Shown here in pieces: positions 1 through 8,475 of a stretch of 64,000 nt of DNA. Source of the stretch: an uncultured Prevotellaceae bacterium (GTDB lineage: Bacteria; Bacteroidota; Bacteroidia; Bacteroidales; Bacteroidaceae); assembly GCA_902770845.1 (NCBI GenBank), contig CACXUV010000005.1, forward strand, positions 1 to 64,000, in the 5' to 3' direction. The notes beneath the pieces are model-generated. The model searched no databases, was not told the origin of the DNA, and was given only the letters and a program-made list of their open reading frames with translations. Positions within the stretch are counted from its first letter, which is position 1; every line of letters starts with the position of its first letter. Both the position numbers and the translations under genes were made by a program.

Positions 1-2387
1 ATATACTTGGGGAGAGTCTTGAAAATACAGAAATATTCAAAGACTATCAATCAAACTTTAAGCCATCTCGTGTGGCAAAAAGCTTGCAAAAAGAATGGTT
101 TGCCAACTCTGAATATTATAGGGAGTCCTTTAAGGAGAATTCAAAGGAGTATAAGAACTTATTTACACTTTTCCTGTCAAGCAATCACTACAGACTGCTT
201 GAAGAGACAGAATACAGAAGGCAGTTTATTGCATTTGCAAAGGATATTGAATGCAGAAAGCTTAATGTCTATATTCAGACTGATAATAATGTCGTGGCCA
301 TCTTGCAGTCCCCGCCAGAGAAAATTGGCAACAAGAGTAATAAAGCGGAAGTTGTCAAGTTCTTGGGTTATGATTGGAGCAACCGCAAGGGCGATGAGGG
401 CATAAAATATCTGACGAGTCATGTCCAGGAGGTTGAAAGCTCAGATGATGACGACAAAGATGCTGAAATCGTTCAGGCTATTAATTCTATCAAATACATT
501 GAGACTCCCCTTTATAATCCCGACAATGATAATGACGTAACGAAATTCTCATACGCCCTAAGGAAGCATATAACCGACAAGTGTAACAGGTTTTCTTTTG
601 GAACGACAAGCGAGAACTGTGGGAAATCTTATATAGAACTATCGAATGGACTTCTACAATTTGCAAAACTTACGGATTTGGTAGATTTTGGTAGAACGAC
701 TTTTAACCTCGCAATTAAATCTGCTATAGAGAAGAAAATAACTGAAAATAAATATAGATTTCCAACAAAGCGATTAGAACAGTTGCTTTTGCATGTAGAC
801 GGTCCGTTAACCAAGATTGGGAAGGAAGAAATTCGGCCTGAGGGGGAAATTCCTGTTGTAACTCAAGAGGCTGGCAACCTTATAGCTGGCTATACGGAAA
901 ATACCGAGCCTATAATAGATTTACCGCTAATCGTTTTTGGCGATCATTCGTGCACTTTCAAATATGTTGATTTCAAGTTCGTTAGAGGAGCTGATGGTAC
1001 TCAGCTCATAAAAGTAAATGAGGAAGAAATCCTCTCAGAGTTCTTGTTGCATTTTTTACTTGCGATTCAGATTGAGAATTGCGACAAGTACGAAAGGCAT
1101 TTCAAATATTTAAAGAACGTTCAAATTCCTCTTCCTCCAATCTCTATACAAAAAAGAATTGTGACTGAATGTCAGAATATTGACACAGAAGCACTCGAAG
1201 CAAAAAAGCAAATAGTTGAATTGCAGGAAGAAATTATAGATATTGTGTCAAGAGTAAATGGGGATAGCATAAAATTGGGTGACATTTATAAGATTTCTTC
1301 AGGTGGAACCCCTTCTAGGAAGAAATCTGCTTATTGGATAAATGGTAATATTCCCTGGGTTACTACGACAGAAGTAACAAATGAGATTATCACCTCAACT
1401 AATGAATGTATAACAAAATTAGGTCTGGAGAACTGTTCTGCGAAAATCTACCCTATTAATTCCTTGATAATTGCTATGTACGGGCAAGGTGCAACTCGTG
1501 GACGTACTGCAAAGTTAGGAATAGAGGCATGTACTAATCAAGCTTGTGCTGTTCTTTATGAAAAAAAAATAGAAGTTGAGACAGATTTCGTATGGTATTA
1601 CATGCAAAGTCAATACGAGAAATTACGTTCTATTTCCCATGGTTCCGTAAGGCCAAATCTAAATGCTAATGACATAGCAAATTACGAAATTCCACTTCCA
1701 TCCTTATCAGAACAAAAGGATATTGTCAGTAAAATAGGAGTCATAGAATCCAAGATATCCTCCCTTAAGTTGATATGCGAGGAGGCATCAGCACGCAAAG
1801 AGGCAGTTTTGCATCGAGAACTAATTGAAGATGACAAAGACCATATTGGTATTACTACCGAAAAGGCCATAAGTATTCTTACACCAATTGATGTTTATCA
1901 GCCTGTGGACTCTGACCCCTTGATGGCCGCTGAGCCTTTTGGCCGTTACAAATGGGAAGGCTTCGACCAAAGCATCCGTGATTTCTTTAATAACGACCAG
2001 ACTATTCTTGTGGGCTGTTATAAGGGGAAGAAATATCGTGAATGGATAGACGCTCATCGCCTTTATAATATAAGGATGGGAAAGGCGAAAGGCTCTATGG
2101 AGGCTAACCGAGAACTTTTTGATAGTACATCTTTGCTGGTGCTCTATGAAATGGGCAAACCTGACAAGTTGAGTGCATACAAGATTGTCGGCCATCAAAA
2201 AATAAACAAAGAAGAGTTGATAGAGATGGGCTATCCTAACAAGAAGCCAAGGAAGAACTATATGTCGTTCTCTCTAGAGCCTCTTGACATGGATTTGACT
2301 TTCTTAGTTGAGCACCATCTAATAGAAAGGATTATCGAACTGGATGCAGACCATGCAAAAGGTACACCTATTTTTATTGAACCGTAA
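1..2387 (+). CDS. Fused DNA methylase-specificity protein (type I-like), 5' end outside window
   Basis: The frame is open from the first bases, so the N-terminus, including the expected methylase catalytic domain, lies upstream. A GTG at 72 is in frame but is probably internal. The visible 794 residues begin with what looks like the C-terminal part of an HsdM-type adenine methylase (GYDWSNRKGDEGIKYL, then TPLYNP). Two specificity half-modules follow. The first target-recognition domain starts near position 765 and is closed by the conserved IPLPPISIQKRI segment near 1130. The second starts near 1270 (LGDIYKISSGGTPSR) and is closed by IPLPSLSEQKDIV near 1690. Helical spacers follow each. About 180 further residues (about 1840-2387) match no part of a standard S subunit that I recognise. 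The protein should recognise a bipartite DNA site and methylate adenine. Base composition is AT-rich, as expected of accessory DNA. No restriction subunit is visible here. Confidence 0.8.
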   Translation, partial: ILGESLENTEIFKDYQSNFKPSRVAKSLQKEWFANSEYYRESFKENSKEYKNLFTLFLSSNHYRLLEETEYRRQFIAFAKDIECRKLNVYIQTDNNVVAILQSPPEKIGNKSNKAEVVKFLGYDWSNRKGDEGIKYLTSHVQEVESSDDDDKDAEIVQAINSIKYIETPLYNPDNDNDVTKFSYALRKHITDKCNRFSFGTTSENCGKSYIELSNGLLQFAKLTDLVDFGRTTFNLAIKSAIEKKITENKYRFPTKRLEQLLLHVDGPLTKIGKEEIRPEGEIPVVTQEAGNLIAGYTENTEPIIDLPLIVFGDHSCTFKYVDFKFVRGADGTQLIKVNEEEILSEFLLHFLLAIQIENCDKYERHFKYLKNVQIPLPPISIQKRIVTECQNIDTEALEAKKQIVELQEEIIDIVSRVNGDSIKLGDIYKISSGGTPSRKKSAYWINGNIPWVTTTEVTNEIITSTNECITKLGLENCSAKIYPINSLIIAMYGQGATRGRTAKLGIEACTNQACAVLYEKKIEVETDFVWYYMQSQYEKLRSISHGSVRPNLNANDIANYEIPLPSLSEQKDIVSKIGVIESKISSLKLICEEASARKEAVLHRELIEDDKDHIGITTEKAISILTPIDVYQPVDSDPLMAAEPFGRYKWEGFDQSIRDFFNNDQTILVGCYKGKKYREWIDAHRLYNIRMGKAKGSMEANRELFDSTSLLVLYEMGKPDKLSAYKIVGHQKINKEELIEMGYPNKKPRKNYMSFSLEPLDMDLTFLVEHHLIERIIELDADHAKGTPIFIEP

Positions 2388-2414
2388 TAACTGTATTTGT
2401 AAACACATGAGACT

Positions 2415-3296
2415 ATGGACGAGATAAACGATATATATACAGCCATTGCAACAGACGGCTTTTCGGAAAGAACGTTGCATATGATTAATAACTTAATAAA
2501 CGACATACAATATGGAAGAAAAGATTTTATTGGATTTACTCTATCAGAGCATGCTGGACTCTGCAAAGGAGGCACGCCTCTCATTGGGGCGTCCATCGTC
2601 GTGGGCTACGCGAGAAGAAGCCTTACAGCAGGTTGCAATGCTGAAAGCAGCGAAGGACAGTGCAAGTCGAGAGCAGAGATAAGTTCGCTTAATCTCTGCC
2701 GAGACGCAGCCTGTGCTCGCCCGACAGGGCAAGAAAACGGCCCAGCTAATTGGCAAATAGACGAAGAGCAAGAACGACTGCTCGAAATGTGGGCGAAGGC
2801 TTGTGGCCTGTGGTTTGAACATTCGGAGGCTATCATTGAGAAAAATTTCGGACCAATGATTGCTCAGGGTGCAGAAGCCAAAGTCTATTATAAAGCGGGC
2901 GACTTTTCTGTGGCAAAAGAGCGTACCTCTATATATTCTACGACTCAAAAAGCTTTAGAAGCCATTGCCTTGCACAACTATCTCTTTCCCGAGACAGCAA
3001 TGAGGGTCATTGGTTTTACTCGCGATGGTGACGGATTGCTCAGGGTTGTGCTTACACAGCCATACATACGTTGTCAGCGTCTTGCTACCAAAGAAGAAAT
3101 AGACAAAATGGTGGCAGCAAAAGGATTTCGTGACAACTGGGATGGTCAAGGCGTAAACTATATCTCAAACCGGTTGGCTTTGGAGGACATGCATCCTGCC
3201 AATGTTTTCATCGACGAGATAACAGGGAAGCCAACATGTATAGACTGTATTGTAAAGTTTGTTACTCCAAGAAATGATATGTCTAATGTCTTGTGA
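2415..3296 (+). CDS. Kinase-like polyvalent-protein domain protein
   Basis: The 293-aa protein starts 27 bases after the methylase-specificity gene. Residues from about 115 to the end resemble the serine/threonine/tyrosine kinase-like domain found in polyvalent proteins of Bacteroidetes mobile elements. Visible features are GAEAKVYYKAGD (degenerate glycine loop), VLTQPYI (hinge region), and LEDMHPANVFID followed by CIDCIV, which stand where the catalytic loop and metal-binding motif of a kinase would be. The usual HRD is not present as such, so activity is uncertain. Residues 1-110 look like a separate helical region. Such domains are typical of integrative elements, which fits the AT-rich setting next to a restriction-modification gene. 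The family assignment rests on remembered motif patterns only. Confidence 0.6.
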   Translation: MDEINDIYTAIATDGFSERTLHMINNLINDIQYGRKDFIGFTLSEHAGLCKGGTPLIGASIVVGYARRSLTAGCNAESSEGQCKSRAEISSLNLCRDAACARPTGQENGPANWQIDEEQERLLEMWAKACGLWFEHSEAIIEKNFGPMIAQGAEAKVYYKAGDFSVAKERTSIYSTTQKALEAIALHNYLFPETAMRVIGFTRDGDGLLRVVLTQPYIRCQRLATKEEIDKMVAAKGFRDNWDGQGVNYISNRLALEDMHPANVFIDEITGKPTCIDCIVKFVTPRNDMSNVL

Positions 3297-3302
3297 AGAT
3301 TT

Positions 3303-3425
3303 ATGAACAAGTTAACGAATCATAATATTGACATACGCAAATACCTTCAGTTCCTTGATGATGACGGATGGTTGGAGCCTAATATTTATTTGGCCTTCTC
3401 GGTTGTTAAACAGTCTGATCTGCGC
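3303..3425 (+). pseudogene. Possible truncated gene stub at island edge
   Basis: An ATG six bases after the preceding stop opens a frame whose first 35-40 residues (start MNKLTNHNIDIRKYLQF) read like ordinary protein. From about 3420 the same frame is simply antisense to the acyltransferase gene and becomes rich in unlikely residues. This looks like the beginning of a gene cut off by recombination, at the point where base composition changes from AT-rich to GC-richer. It could also be a chance ORF. No function can be assigned. Confidence 0.3.
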
Positions 3426-4418
3426 TCACCGCTTCTTTGTGTTCAGCACAAAGGGAAGGTAGCGGTAGGCCAGCCATGTAATGACTGTGGCAGTGGCGTA
3501 GACGATGATGAAGACCGGTATCACACTGAGAAAACCACAACAGACAAGTCCTGTACGGCCCAATGCCGCACTGATGAGCAGCGGAACACCACCACAAATG
3601 AAATAGTAAACGAGCGAATGTCGGCCAGTCCATTCAACTATCGCAACAGAGGGCAGACGCCTGAAACAGGCGGTAAGGAGAATGACGGCAGAAAAGTTGT
3701 CGACCAGGAAAACGGCAAACGACGACACGATGACGGGTCCGAAGACCATCTCCAGGTCTTGAGTAAGGATGGCGCTTTTCGTACACGCCAATGCAACCAG
3801 CGCAATGAAGACAGCAGCGGCGTTATGAAAACGGGCGTGGCACTGGCTTTCGTATCGATGATAAAGATAGCCCGCCGACATGAAGACGCAGCCCAGCATG
3901 GCCTCGTTGACGTGCCAGATGTTGCATTCGTTGTGCCAGGGCGACAGCTGGTTGGCCAGACTGGCCGACAGCACTGAGCAGACAACGGCCAGAGACAGCA
4001 GGGGCCAGGTGCGACCCCTGGTGAGCTTGATGAACAAGGTCATTGCCAGCTCGCCGGTGATGAGGGCTGACGCAAACCAGGAGGCATCGCCCGTGACGAC
4101 ATCGATGAAGAAAGCCTGCAGATTATCGGTCTGTCCGTGCATGACGGCCTTGGGAAAAGCCATCACGAGCGTGAAGAAGAAATAGGGCACGATGAGCCCC
4201 CTGACAATCGACTTCAGCTTGCGTTTGGCGTTGAAGGTGCTGTTTTCCTTCAGCATCAGATAGCCGGAAATGAAGAAAAACACAGACAGGGCGTTGTCAA
4301 CATAGCAGGCATACGGAACGACGTCCTTGCCTGCATAATACATTTCTGTGTGGAAATAAAGGATTGCCATCATGCAAAAACCTCGCAAAAGGTCAATCCA
4401 CGCTTTTCGTTCTTCCAT
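3426..4418 (-). CDS. Acyltransferase family 3 membrane protein
   Basis: An integral membrane acyltransferase of the OafA/NodX type (acyltransferase 3), expected to O-acetylate or O-acylate a surface polysaccharide. I chose the Met at 4418, giving MEERKAWIDLLRGFCMMAIL, because this is the canonical opening of the family, with a conserved Arg in the first helix. The longer ORF adds nine residues with no family resemblance. About ten hydrophobic helices span the roughly 330 residues, and FFFISGYLMLKENS matches the conserved early-loop pattern. It stands alone, convergent with the accessory genes to its left and divergent from the module to its right. The target glycan cannot be read from context. 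Confidence 0.85.
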   Translation of the reverse strand: MEERKAWIDLLRGFCMMAILYFHTEMYYAGKDVVPYACYVDNALSVFFFISGYLMLKENSTFNAKRKLKSIVRGLIVPYFFFTLVMAFPKAVMHGQTDNLQAFFIDVVTGDASWFASALITGELAMTLFIKLTRGRTWPLLSLAVVCSVLSASLANQLSPWHNECNIWHVNEAMLGCVFMSAGYLYHRYESQCHARFHNAAAVFIALVALACTKSAILTQDLEMVFGPVIVSSFAVFLVDNFSAVILLTACFRRLPSVAIVEWTGRHSLVYYFICGGVPLLISAALGRTGLVCCGFLSVIPVFIIVYATATVITWLAYRYLPFVLNTKKR

Positions 4419-4563
4419 GTTGCACTTATATGTCGCTACAGTCATTCTTCAGGATGGTTACTGCTGGCAAAGTTACTTCTGTCCTCATTCTTCATGGGGA
4501 TTGTATCGTTAAATAAACTGAAAAACGCGCGTTTTTAACAAAAAAAGTTGCGTTTGTGAACCT

Positions 4564-4590
4564 TTTGTGCACACTAAACTCCTAATTTTG
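4564..4590 (+). promoter_or_regulatory. Putative promoter for the RteC-like gene
   Basis: TAATTTTG at 4583-4590 fits the Bacteroidetes -7 box. A TTTG at 4564 is only 15 bp upstream, shorter than the usual 19-21, so the -33 assignment is weak. A palindrome GATTCATGAATC follows immediately, near the likely transcription start. Confidence 0.45.
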
Positions 4591-4656
4591 CCCCCGATTC
4601 ATGAATCGAGCGAATATTGATCTTAATGTTTAACCAATCAGAAAAAGAAAAACAAA

Positions 4657-5043
4657 ATGGAGAGAAAGACATTCATGCTGACCGATGAACAGAGAGTGCG
4701 CCGCGAGGCCCAGACCAGGCTGGCCGAAGAGGTGAGATCCATGCTGCACCAGAACGAGCGCGAACGCCTGCACTGGACGGGCACCACCACCGACCTGATG
4801 GAGGCGCTGCACGTGGCCTTCGACACGGGACTGTTGACCAACGACGAGGGCGACCCGATGAGCTTCATGCAGATTGTGCGGCAGGCGTGCCGCATTCTGC
4901 ACCACCGCATGCCGGGCAACCCCTACGACGCAGCCATGCGCGGCACAAGGCGCAAGGGCGTGCTGCGCCACAACTATGCCGACCGCTACTGCTACCTGCT
5001 GGGCACCGGACACGAGCAACCCTTCTTCGACTGCATCGTTTAG
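4657..5043 (+). CDS. RteC-like small protein, first gene of smalltalk module
   Basis: A 128-aa soluble, basic protein with no signal peptide or membrane segment. The central part (HWTGTTTDLMEALHVAFDTG, about residues 38-57) resembles the C-terminal region of RteC, a regulator of Bacteroides conjugative transposons, in which a similar tryptophan-threonine-glycine start precedes an acidic helix. This is a pattern impression rather than a search result. It lies 75 bases ahead of the M15 peptidase gene in the same direction and probably shares its transcript. A DNA-associated role would fit the HU-like protein in the same module. Otherwise the function is unknown. Confidence 0.6.
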   Translation: MERKTFMLTDEQRVRREAQTRLAEEVRSMLHQNERERLHWTGTTTDLMEALHVAFDTGLLTNDEGDPMSFMQIVRQACRILHHRMPGNPYDAAMRGTRRKGVLRHNYADRYCYLLGTGHEQPFFDCIV

Positions 5044-5118
5044 CACCTGCTTGTGGGCTGAACTCGTTGGCCAGAAGACCGAAAACAAACTTGAATAATT
5101 AATAATCTAAACACACAC

Positions 5119-5577
5119 ATGAACAAACACAATTTTTCTGAAGAGCATCTCACGGAGCATTTCACGCTCCGCGAGATGCTTCACTCCACCCTGGTGGACG
5201 ACACGCCAGGCTTGCTGAACTACATGGATCGTCCGGAAGAAACGAGGCAGAACCTGCTGCAGCTGTGCCAGCAGGTGCTGGAACCGCTGCGACAGGCCAT
5301 GGGAGAACCCGTGGTGGTGAGCAGCGGCTACAGGTCGGCATTCCTGAACCACGCCGTGGGCGGCGCACCCAACTCGCAGCACCGGCTGGGCGAGGCGGCC
5401 GACCTGCTGGGACCCACGCAGAAACGCGCACGCACGTACTATGAATATATTCGCGCGCATCTGCCCTTCGACCAGCTGCTGCTGGAGCACCGCGCCAAGA
5501 CGGGCATGTGGTGGGTGCACGTGAGCTACACCACGCGCCGCCCGCTGCGCCACGATGCACGAGAGCTGAAGGTGTAG
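5119..5577 (+). CDS. M15-family D-Ala-D-Ala carboxypeptidase-like protein
   Basis: A 152-aa zinc peptidase of the M15 type. The motif SGYRSAFLNHAVGG is followed by SQHRLGEAADL, giving predicted zinc ligands His88 and Asp95. The WWVHVSY motif supplies His134. Family members cleave D-amino-acid-containing peptidoglycan peptides or act as phage endolysins. No signal peptide is visible, so an intracellular, phage-derived or lysis-dependent role is possible. The order M15 peptidase, HU-like protein, smalltalk peptide is a recurring arrangement in Bacteroidales, although its role is not known to me. Confidence 0.88.
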   Translation: MNKHNFSEEHLTEHFTLREMLHSTLVDDTPGLLNYMDRPEETRQNLLQLCQQVLEPLRQAMGEPVVVSSGYRSAFLNHAVGGAPNSQHRLGEAADLLGPTQKRARTYYEYIRAHLPFDQLLLEHRAKTGMWWVHVSYTTRRPLRHDARELKV

Positions 5578-5599
5578 CCACAGGGCCGCAAGCACACTA

Positions 5600-5621
5600 T
5601 CGGCACAGTTCTCGTGTGCCG
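5600..5621 (+). terminator. Stem-loop after the M15 gene
   Basis: CGGCAC and GTGCCG form a six-pair stem with a short loop shortly after the peptidase stop. No run of T follows, so it may be an attenuator or processing site rather than a strong terminator. A promoter for the next gene starts immediately after it. Confidence 0.4.
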
Positions 5622-5626
5622 AGGTG

Positions 5627-5657
5627 TTGCAGAGTTGCGGAAAAGGCAGTATCTTTG
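5627..5657 (+). promoter_or_regulatory. Promoter for HU-like gene
   Basis: TATCTTTG at 5650-5657 is a consensus -7 box for the Bacteroidetes primary sigma factor. TTGC at 5627-5630, 19 bp upstream, is an acceptable -33 box. It implies that the HU-like and smalltalk genes have their own transcript. Confidence 0.65.
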
Positions 5658-5724
5658 CAACGTCAATCGCGAGAGACACACAGAAAAAACAAAAAGTTGA
5701 ACCATTTAAAACACACAAAGAATT

Positions 5725-6240
5725 ATGGCATTGTTTATCAAGAAGTATCAGAACAAGGTGAAGAAGTCGAAGGCATACGGCAAGTGGTATGGCAGGGCAG
5801 TGATGCTGGGCACCGTGGAAATAGAAGAGCTGGCCGCCGAGATTGAAGAGAAGTGCACCGCCACCCACAGCGACGTGCTGGCCGTGCTGGCCGCTCTGGG
5901 CGTGTCTATCAAGCGCAAGCTGCAGGAGTCGAAGCGCGTGCGCATTCCCTACCTGGGCACCTTCAAGCTGGGCGTCAGCAGCGCCGGAGTGATCAAGGAG
6001 AGCGACTACGACGTGAAGAACGACATCAAGGGCATGCACGTGATCTTCCAGCCCGAGACCACCGTGGAGAACAAGCACCGCGTGAAGGAAATGATTCGCG
6101 GAGCACGCGTGGCCGAACTGAACAAGGTGGTGAACCCCACCGGCAGCACCGGCACTGGCACTGGCAGCGGCTCTGGCACCGACGACCAGGGCAGTCAGGG
6201 AGGCACCACCAGTCCCGACCCCGTGGAAGAGCGTCCCTAA
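5725..6240 (+). CDS. HU-like (HU-HIG type) DNA-binding protein
   Basis: A 171-aa protein. Residues 1-125 match the Bacteroidetes HU-related domain, which often occurs next to peptidoglycan amidase or M15 genes: an opening MALFIKKYQ, a helical segment, then RIPYLGTFKLGVSS as the beta-arm region. Residues 140-171 are a low-complexity Gly/Thr/Ser tail ending in PVEERP. The likely role is nucleoid-type DNA binding. It has its own promoter, and a 38-codon smalltalk gene follows 31 bases later. Confidence 0.88.
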   Translation: MALFIKKYQNKVKKSKAYGKWYGRAVMLGTVEIEELAAEIEEKCTATHSDVLAVLAALGVSIKRKLQESKRVRIPYLGTFKLGVSSAGVIKESDYDVKNDIKGMHVIFQPETTVENKHRVKEMIRGARVAELNKVVNPTGSTGTGTGSGSGTDDQGSQGGTTSPDPVEERP

Positions 6241-6271
6241 CATGTTGAACCCTTAAAAAAACATCTGAACC

Positions 6272-6388
6272 ATGAAAAACACACAAAAGTCAACCTGGAG
6301 CTTCATCATCAAGGTGGTGATAGCCGTGGCCACCGCCCTGCTGGGCGCCATCGGAGGCGCCGAGGCCTACTCAACGCTCATGCAGTAG
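6272..6388 (+). CDS. Smalltalk protein (38-aa membrane peptide)
   Basis: This gene is too short for usual ORF cut-offs. It encodes 38 residues: a short polar start (MKNTQKSTWSF), one hydrophobic stretch of about 20 residues (IIKVVIAVATALLGAIGG) and a short tail. Composition, length and position directly behind the HU-like gene match the Bacteroidales smalltalk family, whose function is unknown. The single hydrophobic helix suggests inner-membrane insertion. Confidence 0.85.
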   Translation: MKNTQKSTWSFIIKVVIAVATALLGAIGGAEAYSTLMQ

Positions 6389-6610
6389 GGATGAGCCGCG
6401 ACGGTCAGTCCAAGGCCAGTCCAAGGACATTTAAGGGCCAATCCAAGCTCCAATTCGAGACCAGTCGGCAGCTGCCCAGGCGGCGCCGGCTGGCTTACGT
6501 TTTGACAATTCAGAACCACCTCGGCGTGGAAAAACGACAGGAAAAAGGGTTCAAAACATGCACAGATTCATATTTGTTGTGCAAGCGGGAGACAGATTTT
6601 TTGAGAAAAG
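6389..6610. other. Intergenic region without a gene
   Basis: About 220 bases with no convincing gene. Three imperfect copies of CCAGTCCAAGG lie near 6399-6450, and a GC-rich potential stem lies around 6468-6495. A 94-codon ORF here has implausible composition and overlaps the acpP promoter. Confidence 0.5.
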
Positions 6611-6642
6611 TTTGCGTAACTCAAAGAAAATGTGTTACTTTG
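6611..6642 (+). promoter_or_regulatory. Promoter of acpP-fabF
   Basis: TTTG at 6611-6614, a 20-bp spacer, then TTACTTTG at 6635-6642: a near-consensus Bacteroidetes promoter 54 bases ahead of acpP. Confidence 0.8.
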
Positions 6643-6695
6643 CACCCGATTTTAAAAGCAGACATTAATTATTAACATTTTAAAAAAGAAAAATC

Positions 6696-6932
6696 ATGTC
6701 AGAAATTGAAAGCAAAGTAAAGGCAATTATCGTAGACAAACTGGGTGTTGATGAGGCTGAGGTGAAGCCCGAAGCAAGTTTCACCAACGACCTGGGTGCC
6801 GACTCGCTCGATACCGTGGAACTCATCATGGAGTTTGAGAAGGAGTTTGGTATCTCTATTCCCGACGACAAGGCCGAGAAGATTGGCACGGTTGCCGATG
6901 CTATCTCTTACATCGAGGAGAACGCAAAATAA
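6696..6932 (+). CDS. acpP: Acyl carrier protein
   Basis: A 78-aa acidic protein that carries growing acyl chains on a phosphopantetheine arm in fatty acid synthesis. The attachment site is Ser37 in the motif [12 protein letters not shown], and the length is typical of the family. It sits directly upstream of fabF, its condensing-enzyme partner. The hairpin-rich 133-base spacer between them may lower fabF expression relative to acpP. Confidence 0.98.
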   Translation: MSEIESKVKAIIVDKLGVDEAEVKPEASFTNDLGADSLDTVELIMEFEKEFGISIPDDKAEKIGTVADAISYIEENAK

Positions 6933-6938
6933 TTCAAG

Positions 6939-7043
6939 CCCCCTAAGTTAGGGGGTTGAGGGTCTGAACGAGATAATCATTCAGACCCTCAACTGTTTAG
7001 GGATTATTGTTTGTTCAGACCCCCAATACCCCTGACATAGGGG
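6939..7043 (+). repeat. Hairpin cluster between acpP and fabF
   Basis: Three successive inverted repeats: CCCCCTAAGTTAGGGGG (6939-6955); GAGGGTCTGAA (6958-6968) pairing with TTCAGACCCTC (6980-6990); and a CCCC/GGGG pair around TGACATA (7029-7043). The block contains TTGTTCAGACCCCCAA, which recurs near 55.4 kb. It could act as a partial terminator or RNA stabiliser between acpP and fabF. Confidence 0.7.
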
Positions 7044-7065
7044 CTCAACAATCAGATTTTTTTTT

Positions 7066-8322
7066 ATGGAACTTAAAAGAGTAGTCGTTACAGGACTGGG
7101 AGCCGTGACACCCGTGGGCAACACACCCGAAGAGATGTGGAACAACCTGATCAATGGCGTGAGCGGAGCTGCACCCATCACAAGTTTCGACACAACCAAC
7201 TTCAAGACAAAGTTTGCCTGCGAAGTAAAGAACCTCAACGTAAACGATTTTCTGGACCGCAAGGAGGCACGCAAGATGGACCGCTACACACAGCTGGCCA
7301 TCATTGCTGCACAGCAGGCCATGAAAGACTGCGGATTCGATCTTGAAAAGGAAGACCTGAACCGCATTGGCGTGGTCTTCGGCGTGGGCATCGGCGGCAT
7401 CAAGACCTTCGAGGAAGAAGTGATGTACTACGGACAGCACGAGGCCGACGGGCCTAAGTTCAACCCCTTCTTCATTCCGAAGATGATTGCCGACATCGCC
7501 GCCGGACAAATTTCGATCATGTACGGCCTGCACGGCCCCAACTATATCACCAGCAGTGCCTGCGCTTCGTCGTCGAACGCGCTGGCCGATGCCTTCAACC
7601 TCATTCGCCTGGGCAAGGCCAACGCCATCGTGGCCGGAGGTGCCGAGGCTGCAGTGTGCGCCACAGGCGTGGGCGGATTCAACGCCATGCACGCCCTCTC
7701 CACCCGCAACGACGAGCCCGAAAAGGCCAGCCGACCCTTCAGCGCCAGCCGCGACGGATTCATCATGGGCGAGGGTGCTGGCTGTCTCATCCTCGAAGAG
7801 CTGGAGCACGCCAAGGCACGCGGTGCCAAAATCTATGCCGAAATGGTGGGAGCCGGCATGAGCGCCGATGCACACCACATCACCGCCAGCCACCCCGAAG
7901 GACTGGGCGCCAAGCTGGTGATGCAGAACGCACTGGAAGATGCAGGCATGAAACCCGACGAAATTGACTACATCAACGTGCACGGAACATCGACCCACGT
8001 GGGCGACATCAGCGAGGCCAAGGCCATCAAGGAGGTCTTCGGCGACGCCGCCTACAAGCTCAACATTTCGAGCACCAAGTCGATGACCGGACACCTGCTC
8101 GGTGCTGCAGGAGCCATTGAGGCCATGGCCACCGTGCTCGCCGTGAAGAACGACATAGTGCCGCCAACCATCAACCACGAGGAAGGCGACGACGATCCCG
8201 AAATAGACTACAAACTGAACTTCACCTTCAACAAGGCACAGAAGCGCACCGTGCGCGCCGCACTCTCCAACACCTTCGGATTTGGCGGACACAATGCCTG
8301 CGTGGTGTTCAAGAAGTACTAA
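7066..8322 (+). CDS. fabF: 3-oxoacyl-ACP synthase II
   Basis: A 418-aa condensing enzyme that extends acyl-ACP with malonyl-ACP in the cytoplasmic type II fatty acid pathway. The catalytic triad is visible: Cys166 in SSACASSSNA, His306 in NVHGTSTHVGD and His343 in SMTGHLLGAAG. The N-terminal MELKRVVVTGLGAVTPVGN and the glycine-rich C-terminus FGFGGHN are typical. The length is normal. It follows acpP and precedes rnc, an order also common outside Bacteroidetes. Confidence 0.98.
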   Translation: MELKRVVVTGLGAVTPVGNTPEEMWNNLINGVSGAAPITSFDTTNFKTKFACEVKNLNVNDFLDRKEARKMDRYTQLAIIAAQQAMKDCGFDLEKEDLNRIGVVFGVGIGGIKTFEEEVMYYGQHEADGPKFNPFFIPKMIADIAAGQISIMYGLHGPNYITSSACASSSNALADAFNLIRLGKANAIVAGGAEAAVCATGVGGFNAMHALSTRNDEPEKASRPFSASRDGFIMGEGAGCLILEELEHAKARGAKIYAEMVGAGMSADAHHITASHPEGLGAKLVMQNALEDAGMKPDEIDYINVHGTSTHVGDISEAKAIKEVFGDAAYKLNISSTKSMTGHLLGAAGAIEAMATVLAVKNDIVPPTINHEEGDDDPEIDYKLNFTFNKAQKRTVRAALSNTFGFGGHNACVVFKKY

Positions 8323-8330
8323 ATGAAAAG

Positions 8331-8410
8331 CCCCCCAAGTCAGCAGGCCGAGGCACACAGACAGGCAGCCATCTGCCACTTTTCCTGCCCCAACCCACTG
8401 ACTTGGGGGG
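8331..8410 (+). terminator. Long-loop inverted repeat after fabF
   Basis: CCCCCCAAGTCAG (8331-8343) pairs perfectly over 13 bases with CTGACTTGGGGGG (8398-8410), and a T-rich stretch follows. It may terminate or attenuate transcription between fabF and rnc. The loop of about 54 bases is unusually long. Confidence 0.55.
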
Positions 8411-8475
8411 ACTTTCTTTAATGATAAATATCAAGTTCTGACCCACAACCCCTGCTTCGGGGGAACGCAAGAAAA

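Noticed and set aside
2512..2682. A 56-codon plus-strand ORF inside the kinase-like gene (start MEEKILLDLLYQSM)
   Set aside because: Its sequence is plausible, but the overlapping longer frame also continues plausibly into the conserved kinase-like domain, so I kept the longer gene. A frameshift cannot be excluded.
6391..6675. A 94-codon ORF between smalltalk and acpP
   Set aside because: It overlaps the acpP promoter boxes and has a composition unlike real proteins.
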